From NCBI GenBank assembly GCA_002412935.1, contig DHWA01000036.1, positions 1 to 43,789 of the forward strand: DNA of 43,789 bases. The letters are read 5' to 3'. This document shows positions 30,801-41,861 of the stretch, piece by piece (position 1 is the first letter of the stretch; each line of letters starts with the position of its first letter). The position numbers and the translations under genes are program-made. Below the pieces are notes generated by a model. That model was not told the DNA's origin and made no database searches. It saw only the letters and a list, made by a program, of their open reading frames with translations. This DNA comes from Patescibacteria group bacterium UBA5194. Lineage in GTDB: Bacteria; Patescibacteriota; Gracilibacteria; BD1-5; UBA6164.

Positions 30801-31405
30801 ACAGATGAAGTTGTCCATTTACAAGTTCATTCTAGTTTTGGTTCTATTTCAATTGGGCAAGGTAATTTATCTTTTGCATCTAAATTAGTCAATGCAATCA
30901 TAGGAATATTGAAAAATACTGCTATGTTTTGTCATAAATTATCAAGTTCTCATTCTGGAACAATTTTTAAGACTTTTGCTCATTCTATAACTGAAACTAT
31001 ATAACTATATTCTTTATCCAATTTTTCTCATTTTTTTGATTTTAAGTTTTGTTTCAAAGTTATTGATATATCATCTCATATAGTAAGTTTCTGTAAAAAT
31101 TTATACCTGATAGTATTAGTTCAAACAAGAGATACTTCTCAATCTATTTTTGGATTAATTACAAAATTCTCTTTTGTTACTGTAGATTTATCTAAATCTT
31201 GAGACAATGTAAAATCTATGTATCCAATATCAAAAGGAATTTTCCTATACGAGAAATCAAAATTGGAAGCAACTACTTGAAAAGTTGAATTAACAAAAAA
31301 TGTATAAGAAAAAACTCATACAATAGCAACAACAAAAGCTATAAAAAAAGACAGAATTTGTTTTTTATATAACTTTACTTTTTCTAAAAAAAGGTTAAAT
31401 TGCAT
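24842..31405 (-). CDS. Bacterial alpha-2-macroglobulin (thioester type)
   Basis: 2187 aa, the largest gene here. A membrane anchor (about residues 16-38) is followed by MG-type beta-sandwich domains with many MG2/'A2M_N' repeats. The thioester motif YPYGCSEQKTS lies at Cys1643-Gln1646 (E. coli YfhM has YPYGCLEQTTS), in an alpha-helical thioester domain, and the C-terminus PEVFGRSSGEVIVV-like (AEVFGRSSGEVIVVR) matches the family end (PEVFGR...). Such proteins trap attacking proteases outside the membrane through the reactive thioester. It is divergent from a PBP1C gene (146 nt apart), as E. coli yfhM is next to pbpC, so the pair would protect and repair the cell wall. Confidence 0.93.
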
Positions 31406-31550
31406 AGGAAAAAAGATTAAGAGATTAAAGGATTAAGAAATTAAGAGAAAAGAAGTAAGTAAATTGAAATCATTTACTCTTGTACTATTTTACTCTTACT
31501 TACTTAAACTTTACTATTATATATTTAAATTCAAAAAAACAATTTTTTAT

Positions 31551-33701
31551 ATGAATAATCCTATTAAATTCTTAAATAAGAAAATAAGAAAATATAAATT
31601 TATATTTCTTTTCTTTTTTATTTTTTTATTATCTTATTTCTCTACTTTTATAATCAAACCAAATATCAATCAAATTCCCTACTCAACAACAATTTATGAC
31701 ACAAATAATATAAAAATCTGAGAAATAATTACAGACAATAAATATAGACATGAAAAACTTGATTTTGAAGAAATTCCTAAATTCACAAAAAAATCTATAA
31801 TTAATCTTGAAGATAAGACATTTTACCAAAATAACTGAATAGATTATCTAGCATTAATAAGAGCAGTTAGAAATAATATTTCAAATACTCAAATATTAGA
31901 ATGAGCTTCAACTATCAGTTCCCAAGTTATAAGAAATAATTATTGGTTAAACGCAAAAAGAACTTTTTTTATAAAATTAAAGGAATTCTACCTAAGTCTA
32001 GCATTAAATAAAAATTATTCAAAGGAAGAAATTTTGACAAATTATTTATGAAATATTTATTTTGGATATTTAAATTATTGAATCAAATCAGCTTCAAATT
32101 ATTATTTTTGAAAAGATTTACAAAATCTTACAAAAGCTGAACAAATTGCTTTGATTTGCCTACCAAAAAATCCTAAAAAATACGATCCTTACAAAAATAG
32201 ACAAGAATTCAAAACAAGATTCAAAAGTGTCACAACAAGTTTATTTAAAAATAATATAATCAATGAGGAAGAATATAATTCCATAATAAATGAAAAATTA
32301 GAATTTAACGAAAATCATGAAAATAAATTACCTTATGTGGTTGATTATTTGAAAGGATTAAATCTTTCGAACTTAGATACAATACAAGGAAGATTCCCTT
32401 CTTCAAGGGAATGACAAATATTTACTACAATTGACTACAACCTAACAAACAAAATAGATGAATTAGCTAAAAACAGCATCATTCCTCTTATGTGGAAAAA
32501 TGTAAAAGATTATTCTGTAATAATAATAGACAGAAAAACTCAGGAATTAAAAGTAATGATTTGATGAATAAACTATTACTGACCTGAATGACAAGTAAAT
32601 ATGACGACTTCACCTAGACAAGTCTGATCAACTATAAAACCTTTTACATATGTACTTGCATTTAAAAATCTAGGTTATACCCCAAGTACCACAATAACTG
32701 ATTTACCAGTACAATTCCAAACAGATTTATGATATGCCTATAATCCAAAAAATTATTCTCTAGATTATAAATGAGAAATAACAATTGCACAGGCTTTAAG
32801 CCAAAGTATCAATATACCTGCACTTAAAGTTGCAGAAAAAGTATGAGTAAACAATTTGCTTCAATTTCTAAAAAGTCTCTGAATTACAAGTCTAAACAAA
32901 GATGAAAACTATTACTGATTAGCTCTAACTTTATGAGTTTGAGAAATAAGTTTATACGAATTAACTAAAGCATTTACTATTTTTGCTTATGATTGAAAGT
33001 TGTGTGATATAAATGTCATTGCAAATAATAATTGAAGATCCCATTTAGTCCCCCTTAATAAGGGGGAAAGCTTGAGCGATAGCGAAAGCAGGGGGATTAA
33101 CTCTTGCAAACAAATCATAGAAAAAAAATACACTGATATGATAAGTGAAATACTTACAAATAGGTATTACAAATTGTGAGAATTTCCTATAAATTGAAAC
33201 TTAGATTTTCCTGATAAAAAAGTATTTTTAAAAACTGGTACTTCAAGAAATTTTAAAGATAATTGGACAGTATGATTTACTGACAATTATATAATCTGAG
33301 TTTGGGCTTGAAATAAAGACTGAAGTGAGATGAAGTGAGTTTCTTGAGCTTCAGGAGCCTGAGAAATATTTAAAAATGTAGTTGATTATCTAGAAAAAGA
33401 CTGAGAAAAAAGTGATATAAAAAAAATCGAAAAAGAAAATATAAATTATCTAGAAATCACTTCCCCATTAAATAATAGTAAATTCAAAATAGATAATTTT
33501 AAACCTCAAAATACACAAAAAATAAAACTAGATTTTTCTACAAATCTAGTTTATGATAATTATAAATGGTTTGTTAATAATACAGAAATTAAAGATAATT
33601 TTATTCTACTTGAAACTTGAAACAAAGAAATAAAAATAATTTTGTATGATAAAAATTGAAATATAATAAAAGAAGAAAAAAATTGGATTTTTATTGAGTA
33701 G
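31551..33701 (+). CDS. pbpC: Penicillin-binding protein 1C-type peptidoglycan synthase
   Basis: 716 aa. Membrane anchor (about 17-37). Transglycosylase (GT51) motifs: EDKTFYQNNGIDYLALIRA, GASTISSQVIRN, and the KLKEFYLSLALNKNYSKEEI block. Transpeptidase: GSTIKPF with the acylated Ser360, SQSINIP, and KTGTS at 561-565. The C-terminal beta domain (about 600-716) is the PBP1C type. Two extra segments, residues about 273-290 and 499-517, are encoded by palindromic repeat sequences and lie in loops between motifs. Polymerises and cross-links glycan strands at the outer membrane face. Its stop overlaps the convergent HD gene by 11 nt. Confidence 0.94.
32369..32418 (+). repeat. 50-bp repeat, copy inside pbpC
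   Basis: Identical over 50 bp to 40560-40609 and containing the hairpin GATTCCCTTCTTCAAGGGAAT-TGACA type end (TTCCCTTcttcAAGGGAA). It reads in frame as NLDTIQGRFPSSREGQ in pbpC. Confidence 0.9.
33045..33101 (+). repeat. Palindromic repeat inside pbpC (CCCCC type)
   Basis: TTAGTCCCCC...GGGGGATTAA ends, an inner CCCCCTTAATAAGGGGG hairpin and a GCTTGAGCGATAGCGAAAGC hairpin. GC-rich in an AT-rich gene, in frame as LVPLNKGESLSDSESRGIN, a segment not expected in PBP1C. Confidence 0.75.
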
Positions 33702-34980
33702 CATGATCTTTTTCCCAGTCATATAAAAATTTAACATCATCGTCTTCTTTTAATTTATTTATTTCAGCTACCATTAAATCATAAGCCTTACATTCTACAT
33801 TTTTCTTTTTTTCATTTAGGGCTACATCCAAGAAATACTTTTCTGTTTCATTAATTTTTTTAACTATTTTAGTTATAGGCATTCATTTTAATGTTCTAAG
33901 ATTATGAATTCTATCAGCAAATTTTACATATAGTATATCTTCTTTTAAGTTTTCTAAATTTCAAAAATAAATTTCATTTCTTCTATCTTTTCATATATCA
34001 ATTAATTCTTTGTATCTTTTATTTGTATTTTCTTCTATTTTTAATTCTTCGTCATCTTTTCATTGTTCTATTATTTCAACTTCTTTTAGCTCTTCAATAC
34101 TTAAAAATCCTCTCCAATCTTTTTTTGTTAACTCCATTACTCAATCTGCAATTTCAGGAGAAAATAACTCTTTCAACATTTCATAAGTTACTCATGAAAT
34201 ATCTTCAACCACATCATGTAGTAAAGATATAATAATCTTATTAATATTTGGATTTGGTAACTCTCTCAAAATTATTTCCATAGTTCCTTTATGATGCTCA
34301 AAACTTCTTTCTGAATTTCACTCGTCATCTATTCATTCTCTTTCTCTTCAACTAAATACTTGTTTTATAAGATGATATGCAGTATTAAATTTAAGCATAG
34401 CTTTTCTTGTACTTATTTCATGTTTATTAAGTCATAATTTTTTAATAATTTCATCATAATACTTTGTACTCATTCTAACATGATAAGAAAATCTTTTCTT
34501 GAAATCATCCAATAAAGCTTCAATTCTAGCTAAATTTAATGGATTTTCATTACTAATAGATAATTTTTGAGAAAATCATTGAGAAGAACAAAAATCTTCA
34601 AATCATCTAAACATTTCAACATTTGAAAAAATATCTTTTTCTTTACGAGAATAATTTGGATCTTCCTTTTTTTTCTGTCTGATATATAATTTAAGTAATG
34701 TTTTAAAAACATCTGTATCTTCTATATTAATTATATCTAGTGGAATACTTTCTATATCTATATGTCAAAATTTCTTTTTTTCTAAAACTTTTATGATTTT
34801 TCACAAAATTTCATCTGTTTGTTTTTGTGATTTTAATGAAAATCAAGTAACAGATTCTATAAATGGAGTTGTTTTATTAATTATATTTCTTACAAATTTA
34901 GAAATTATTCAAGAATCATTAAAAGAAGTTTCTTCCAAAACTTGTTTTATTTCTCCGATTTCAGTCTGAGATAATTTCAT
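33691..34980 (-). CDS. HD-domain protein, RelA/SpoT-hydrolase-like
   Basis: 429 aa. The HD region SFEHHKGTMEIILRELP then IIISLLHDVVEDISGVTYEM gives the H...HD...E pattern of the (p)ppGpp hydrolase domain of SpoT/Rsh (LLHDVVED is characteristic), and EDILYVKFADRIHNLRTLKG matches the conserved KlaDRlhNlrtl segment. The synthetase and regulatory TGS/ACT domains are absent. N-terminal 150 residues are helical and unassigned. It is likely a stand-alone alarmone hydrolase-like phosphohydrolase, possibly a small-alarmone hydrolase as in toxin systems. Convergent with pbpC. Confidence 0.8.
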
Positions 34981-35158
34981 AAATATGATTTATAATATTT
35001 TAATATTTCTTTCTATAAAATAATACTTATTTACTATATTTTGTCAAGTTATTTTAATGATTTTCGTGTTTTTTGTTTTATAATTTTTTATTAAAAATTT
35101 TTTTACAAAAAATCGATTTTGTATAAACTACTTTCATATTTTTTAAAGAATAAAAAAA

Positions 35159-37534
35159 ATGCAACTTAATGAAAAACAAGAAATAGCTAAAAATACAATA
35201 GATTGACCTCTTCTCATTATTGCTTGAGCTTGAAGTGGTAAAACTGCGACTCTGACAACTAGGGTTGAATATATGATTAAAGAAATGAAAATTGATCCAA
35301 AAAGCCTACTTTGTGTGACATTTACAAACAAGGCAGCTCGTGAAATGAGAGAAAGAATTGGAAAAAAATTATGAATTGAAATTGGTAATAATATTTATAG
35401 ACAAAGAAATTTACCTCTTATGTGAACATTTCACTCTATTTGAGTATTTTTCTTAAAAGAAATTTTGTGAAAATATGATGTAAGTCAACTTTGAGTAAAC
35501 CTGAAAAAAGATTTTTTGATTTATTCAGAAGAAGATAAATTGAAAGTTTTGAAAGATATAATTGTAAATGACCTAAAATTGGATGAAAAACAATTTAAAG
35601 CAAGACAAATAGCATATTACATAAGTGAGGCAAAAAATAGTTTCTTGACAGCAAGAGATTATGGTAGCGTGGTTGATAGTTATATAAAAGAAAAAGTCAT
35701 GGATGTCTATAAAATCTATGAAGTTAAAATGATGGAAAATAATGCTATGGATTTTGATGATATACTTTTCAAGACTTTACAACTATTAAAAAATCCAAAC
35801 ATTTTAGAATATTATCAAGAAAAATACAAATACATAATGGTTGACGAGTATCAAGATACAAATCTAGTTCAATATGAAATAGTAAAACTTTTAGCATCAA
35901 AATATAGAAATCTAGCAGTAGTTTGAGATGATTGGCAAAGTATTTATAGCTGGAGATGAGCTGATATGAGAAATATATTAAATTTCAAAAGAGATTACTC
36001 TGAAGCAGTTGTAGTAAAGCTAGAACAAAATTACCGTTCTACAAAACACATAATTGAATCAGCAAACTCAGTAGTAAAAAATAATAAAACTGCTCTAGAA
36101 AAAACTCTCTGGACCGACAATGAACACTGAGAAAAAATCTGCCTAATTGAAGCTCCAGATGATAAACTTGAGGCATCTATAGTTGCAAAGATAATTAAGG
36201 AGAAAGTAAGTAATAATTCTATCATTCCTACTCACTCTTCTGTCATCCTCGGGCTTGACCCGGGGATCTCTAGCAAGGAAAAACTTTTAGAAATTACTAA
36301 TGACTCAAATATTTCAAAAGATATTTCTACAGGATTTGATGAATTGATAGATTCTGAAACAAGTTCGGAATGACAAATTTCAAAATACTCCGACAATCTA
36401 ATTCTCTACCGTACAAACTGACAATCTCGTCAGATAGAAGAAGCTTTGATGAGTGAATGAATTCCTTATAAAGTTGTTGGTTGATTAAAATTTTATGATA
36501 GAAAAGAAGTAAAAGATATGCTTTGATATTTAAGAGCTATTTATAATCCAAATGATGTTATAAGTTTTAAGAGAATTATAAATACTCCTTCTCGTAAAAT
36601 AGGCTCTAGAACTTTGGAAGTACTAGACATTTACAAAGATAATTTTTCTCTACCCTACTTTCAAATCCTTGAAAATGTAGAAGAAATAGATGATCTAAAT
36701 AATTGAGCAAAAAGATCAGTAAAAGAATTTTTCAATTTGATGTTAAATTTCAAAGAAAATGCAAACAGACTTGAAGTTGCTGATCTCCTAGAATACATAA
36801 TAAAAAAACTTGATTATAAAAATTATTTAACTGAAGAATTTGGGACAGAAGAAGCAGAATGAAAAATGGACAATATAAAAGAACTTATAAACTTAGCTAC
36901 AAACTATAATTGACTTTGAGTGGCAGAATCAATATCTCAATTTTTGGAAGAAGTATCTTTGGTTTCTGATTTAGACAGTGTAGAAAACGAAGCTGATTAT
37001 GTAACTTTAATGACAATTCATACAAGTAAATGACTTGAACAAAAAAGAGTTTTTATAGTATGAGTTGAAGAAAGTATATTTCCACATATAAGAAGTTTAG
37101 AAAATCCTAAAGAACTTGAAGAAGAAAGAAGGTTGATGTATGTGGCTATGACAAGAGCAAAAAAAGAGCTTTACATATCAAGAGCTCACGAGAGATTCTA
37201 TTTTGGTAATTACGTAAGAAACCCAATTTCTAGATTTATAAAAGAAATACCTAAAGAATCTATAGAAGATTACAAAATGGAAATCTCTAATTTTTCTCTT
37301 TGAAGTAGTTTTTCAAATATGGACAGCTTTTCTTCTGGATGAAGCATAATTCCAAAACCAAAAATCAAAGAATTCAATGATATCACAAATTTTGCAGTCT
37401 GAGACAAAGTAAGTCATCATAAATTTGGTAATGGTCTAATTACTTCCCTAAACTGAGAAATAGCAGAAATAGCCTTTTCTTGAATTTGAATCAAAAAAAT
37501 GAACATAAAAATTGCTCCTGTGAAGAAAGTTTAA
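35159..37534 (+). CDS. UvrD/PcrA-family superfamily 1 DNA helicase
   Basis: 791 aa. Q motif LNEKQ, Walker A IIAGAGSGKTATLT (22-29 core), motif Ia TFTNKAAREMRERI, GTFHSIG, IMVDEYQDTNLVQYEI (motif II, DEYQD), VVGDDWQSIYSWRGAD (motif III), LEQNYRST (IV), MTIHTSKGLEQKRVFIVG (V) and RRLMYVAMTRAKKELYIS (VI): all SF1A motifs are intact and TGA encodes their glycines. The C-terminal GDKVSHHKFGNGLI (about 745-760) is the Tudor-like PcrA/UvrD tail. ATP-driven 3'-5' DNA unwinding in repair and replication restart. Residues about 361-405 come from an in-frame palindromic repeat element. Confidence 0.96.
36241..36374 (+). repeat. Palindromic repeat element inside uvrD-like gene
   Basis: 134 bp bounded by TGTCATCC...GGAATGACA, related to the intergenic element at 8581-8696 (shared ATCTCTAGCAAG and A-rich core). 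It is translated in frame as SSVILGLDPGISSKE and following residues without breaking the helicase. Confidence 0.82.
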
Positions 37535-37578
37535 GGAATTATGTATTTTTGAGTATAAACTGTAAAATAATCCTTAAA
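37531..37578. terminator. Inverted repeat between uvrD-like and DEAD-helicase genes
   Basis: TTAAGGAATTAT / ATAATCCTTAA arms around a 25-nt spacer, between convergent genes. Likely weak terminator. Confidence 0.45.
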
Positions 37579-37587
37579 TCAGATTTA

Positions 37588-40299
37588 TTAAGCAATAACT
37601 TCATATCACATACCTTCAAAAAATTGTTTTAATATTTCTTGTGCTTTTTGTTTGTTTGTTATTTTTGATATTTCTTTATTTCACATTGCTTCACTTAAAT
37701 TTTTAAGTCAAGATTCAACTTTAATTCAAAATAAATTAAATTTATTAGGGTTTTCAATATTATTTAAATTAATTTCTTTTTTTTCTTCATTTATTCATAC
37801 TCAAAATTTTACAAATTCTTCATTATTTCACTTGAAATATTTTTTATAATCATCTAAATTTTCTAATTCTACTTTTTCTTGAATATCTACAACAACTTTA
37901 TATCCTATATCTTCAAAAAATTGTTTTAATATTTCTTGGACTTGTTGTTTGTTTGTTATTCTTAATAGTTCTTTATTTCACATTGCTGTATTTAAATTTT
38001 TAAGTCAATATTCAGCTTTAATTCAAAATAAATAAAATTTCTTAAAGCTTTCAATATTATTTAAATCAATTTTATTATTTTCTTCATCTATTAATATTCA
38101 AAAATCTTTAAATTCTTTTATGTGACTATGAAAATAATACTCATAATCCTTTAAAACTTCTAACCTTTCTTGAGTGCCAACAACTTTGTATCACATATCT
38201 TCAAAAAATTGTTTTAATATTTCTTGTACTTTTTGTTTGTTTGTTATTTTTGATATTTCTTTATTTCACATTGCTTCACTTAAATTTTTAAGTCAACTAC
38301 CTGCTTTTATTCAAAATAAATTAAATTTATTAGGGTTTTTAATATTATTTAAATCGATTTCATTTTTTTCTTTATCTCTTAATATTCAAAACTTTTCGAA
38401 TTTTTCACCATTTCACTTAAAATATTCTTTATAATCTTCTAATTTTACTAATCTTACTTTTTCTTGAATATCTAAAATAACTTCATATCACATATCTTCA
38501 AAAAATTGTTTTAATATTTCTTGTGCTTTTTGTTTGTTTGTTATTTTTGATATTTCTTTATTTCACATTGCTATACTTAAATTTTTAAGTCAAGATTCAG
38601 CTAATATTCAAAATAAATTAAATTTCTGATGGCTTTCAATATTATTTAAATATATTTCATTTTTTTCTTTATCTATTAATATTCAAAATTTTACAAATTC
38701 TTCACTATTTCACTTAAAATACTCTTTATAATTTTCTAGAGTCTTTAATTCTAAACTTTTTTCAATACTTAATATATCAAAACCTATTGTTGATAAATCA
38801 ATTCAATATTCTGAAGCTCCTAAACTTCATCCTAATAATCTAAATTTTTCTGTTTTTTCTCATCAATCCAATAAATCTAATCAATCTAATCAATTATCAT
38901 TTCATTTATTTCAATTTATTTCCTTATATTTCTCATAAATTCATCATACCCAAGCAAAATTTTGCATTCATCAAACATAATCATAATATCTAACTAGTCA
39001 TCTTCACCTTAATCATCTACCAAATTGTTGTAAATATATTCTTGCTACATCAGTTCATCTCCAAAACACCACATTTGATACAACTGGTAAATCTACAGAT
39101 TCATTCAACATATCCACTGATACAACTATTTTTGTAAGATTATTTTTATCTTTTAATCTATCAAGTCACTTTTTATCTGTATCAGAATGATATGCAACAG
39201 ATATATCCTCACCATATCTTTTATTTATCTCTTTCACTATAACATTTGCTTGATTTATACTACTTGCAAATATAATGGTTTCCTTTATTTTATTGTCATT
39301 AACTATTAATCTATCTAGTAAATCTGAAACTAAGTCTTGTAAACTCGGTAATTTTAGCATAATCTGTTCAAATCTTTCATTAATTTCTTTTAATAATTGT
39401 TTTTTTTCTTTATAGTCTTTAATCTGTTTCGCATCATCTATCATTGAAGTAATAACTTCTATTTCCTCTTTACTTGTTATGGAACTCGCAATTAGTTTAT
39501 ATTCAACATCTGGAGAATATTCACTTGCTAAATACTCAGCCAAAGGATAACTAAATACAGGTTCTCAGAAAAGTTCTTCAGTTTTATTTGTTGGAGTAGC
39601 TGTAAGTGGTAATATTAGTGGACTTTTTCAATCTCTTCCATGAGTTGACAGTTTATCTATTAATTCCTCAAATTCATTTCATCCCCTTACATTGTGAGTT
39701 TCATCTATTATTACTATATCAAAATATGGGATTTTAGATTCAATAACTTTTAGGCTAGCAGTTTGATAAGTTGAAAAAAATATATTGTCTTTTTTTCTTC
39801 AATTTTGTTTAGAAAAAGTTTCAGTTTCATCCTCTTCATTTTGAGTAAATAAACTTATATCAATATTTTCTAAATTATCAGCCTTGGAATGAAAAGTAGA
39901 TACTTCTATATTATCAAGAACTTTTGATGAAATTATTGGAGATTTATTTTCTGCTTGTCTTCAATGAACTAAATCATCTCTAAATTGATTTAATCAATCA
40001 ATTCTATTTGTTAAAACTAATATATTTAATCATTCAAACTCTTTTTGTTTTCATAGTCTTTCGGCTTCTCTATTTTTTCTATTTCTTAATCTAAAAAGTA
40101 AATCAAGATATTTTCAAACAGTAAATGTTTTTCAACTTCAAGTTGCCATTTCTAAAAGAGAGGCATTTTCATATTTTTGTCCTCTATTTTCTAATCTATC
40201 AAAAACCATATCACTAACAAATCCAATCAATGATTTTATTGCTTGTTTTTGATAAGGCCTTTTAATAAATAAATTTGCTTGTTGCTCTAATTTTGACAT
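37588..40299 (-). CDS. SF2 DEAD/DEAH helicase with four C-terminal repeats
   Basis: 903 aa. N-terminal ResIII-like helicase core: LEMATGSGKTFTVGK (motif I, 49-63), IVIIDETHNVRG (motif II DETH), LPLTATPTNKTE (III), IVVSVDMLNESVDLPV (V) and QQFGRGLRGRG (VI). From about residue 530 follow four tandem repeats of 96-99 residues, each shaped YKEYFKGN..EF.KFGIL, then KFNLFGIKA.SGLKNLS, AMGNKEISKITNKQK and EILKQFFEDMGY; family unknown. Nucleic-acid-stimulated ATPase, perhaps a defence helicase of the type III restriction or SSL2-like class, but no methyltransferase or other partner gene is adjacent. TGA glycines throughout. Confidence 0.88.
37600..38756 (-). repeat. Four tandem near-identical 288-297-bp repeats
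   Basis: Unit landmarks TTCAAAAAATTG at 37615, 37912, 38200 and 38497 (periods 297, 288, 297 bp, all multiples of 3). Long stretches are identical at base level between units, indicating recent duplication or gene conversion within the helicase gene. Confidence 0.92.
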
Positions 40300-40436
40300 A
40301 TCATTTAATTAATAACAATTATTATTAATTATACTATATTATTTTTATAATATCAATTATTTTATGCTAGATTCTAATTCAAAATGCCTATATTTTAAAA
40401 ATATATTATCTATTTCGATGTGTATCATAGGGATTC

Positions 40437-40507
40437 TTAAGGGGCAACTTCGCCGTAAAACGACACACTAAACATACTAGTATCACTGCGAAGATTTGCC
40501 GCCTTAA
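40437..40507. repeat. GC-rich hairpin element
   Basis: TTAAGG-GGCAA-CTTCGC at the left pairs with GCGAAG-TTGCC-CCTTAA at the right, with small bulges, around CGTAAAACGACACAC. Its base content is unlike its surroundings, so it is probably an inserted palindromic element or structured RNA. Confidence 0.6.
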
Positions 40508-40559
40508 GCATTTTTGTTACTTTTCATGCGAAAAGTAAAAGGTACAAACAAGATAAAAA

Positions 40560-40609
40560 GAACTTAGATACAATACAAGGAAGATTCCCTTCTTCAAGGG
40601 AATGACAAA
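40560..40609 (+). repeat. 50-bp repeat, intergenic copy
   Basis: Base-for-base identical to 32369-32418 inside pbpC, including the GGAATGACA end common to the larger palindromic elements. Confidence 0.9.
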
Positions 40610-40710
40610 ATAAAAAGCAAAAATAACAAATCAAAGACGAATAAAATTTGATTATTTCAGATTTTAAATTATATTACTACACAGTAATTATATAAATTAA
40701 ACACCACAAT

Positions 40711-41859
40711 ATGAAAAAAAATATATGAGTATTCTTTTGAAGTAAAACTGCTGAGCATGATGTATCAATAACAAGTGCTTATGTAGTTATGAAATGGCTT
40801 AAAAGAATGCCTGAATATGAAGTTTACCCAATTTATATAACAAATAAATGAAAATGGATATTTAACAAAGATTTTAATGATATTAAAAAAATTAAAGATT
40901 TTGATTTTGCTAGCCAAGAATTATCACTAAATATGTGAGAAAATGACTCTAAAATGCACTTACAAATAAACAAAAAATGAATGTTTTGTAAAAAAGAAGA
41001 GATAGTTTTAGATGCGTGTTTTCATGTACTTCATTGACTTGCTTGAGAAGATTGATCAATCCAATGACTTTGTGAATTACTTGAAGTTCCTTATGTATGA
41101 CCTGGAATTTTAGGTTGAGCGACTACCCTAGACAAGATAATTACAAAAGATATCCTTAAAGCAAATAATCTACCGATAGTTCCATATACACATTTTACAA
41201 AATGAACGGGAGATGTTAAAAAAATAGAAGAAAGCTTAAACTACCCTATGTTTGTAAAACCATATAATTTATGATCATCAATTTGAATTTCAAAAGTAAA
41301 CAATACCAAAGAACTACAAGATGCAATAGAAGTAGCAGAACATTTTTCAAATGAAATAATTATCGAAGAATGAGTTAATAATCTGATTGAATTAAACTGT
41401 GCTGTATGTGAGAATAATTCTCATATTACAACTTCTCTTGTGGAACAACCAACTACCAATGCAGATTTCTTAAGTTTTGATGAAAAATATATTATAAGTG
41501 ATAATGGTTGATGAACAATGACTTGAAATAAAAAGAAAGTAAATATTCCAGCTCAAATTCCTGATCCAATTACTAAACAAATTCAAGAAATGGCTAAAAA
41601 TATATTCAAAATTTTTAGATTATGATGAGCTCCTAGGATAGATTTTTTGTATGACGAAAAAGAAAATAAACTTTATGTAAACGAGATAAACCCTATTCCC
41701 TGAGCTATGCAAATACATCTTTGGGAAAAATCAGGATTTACACAAACTGAATTTCTAAAAAATATTATTGATAGTGCCTTTGCCCAAAACGAAAGAAGAA
41801 AAGTAAATATAGATTTCAAATCAAATATCCTTGATCACACTATCTCTTTTATGAAATAA
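40711..41859 (+). CDS. ddl: D-alanine--D-alanine ligase
   Basis: 382 aa ATP-grasp enzyme making the D-Ala-D-Ala dipeptide for peptidoglycan. Start MKKNIGVFFGSKTAEHDVSI (family FGGxSxEHxVS), then ACFHVLHGLAGEDGSIQG (HGxxGEDGxxQG), YVGPGILGGATTLDKIITKD (split), YPMFVKPYNLGSSIGISKV (VKP...GSS.G..K, ATP-binding loop), and near the C-terminus APRIDFLYD and NEINPIPGAM (NEiNt.PG.) metal-binding motifs. Full set of Ddl residues. TGA is used for many of the glycines. Followed after 2 nt by an alpha/beta hydrolase and later murF, whose product uses the dipeptide. Confidence 0.96.
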
Positions 41860-41861
41860 TT

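Larger units (their letters stand above)
40300..40710. other. Intergenic region with structured elements
   Basis: 411 nt between divergent genes. From left: A/T tract, a GC-rich inverted-repeat element (40437-40507), a GTTACTTTT...AAAAGTAA hairpin (40516-40545), the 50-bp repeat shared with pbpC, and an A/T stretch that must hold the ddl promoter. No ORF of interest. Confidence 0.6.

Noticed and set aside
30546..31004. Plus-strand ORF of 152 aa inside the A2M gene
   Set aside because: The minus strand gives continuous MG-domain sequence with UGA-encoded glycines, and the plus ORF has low-complexity composition without family signal.
37600..38756. Interpretation as a CRISPR array or tandem mini-satellite
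   Set aside because: Units are 288-297 bp, fully coding and in frame with an intact helicase, so they are protein repeats.
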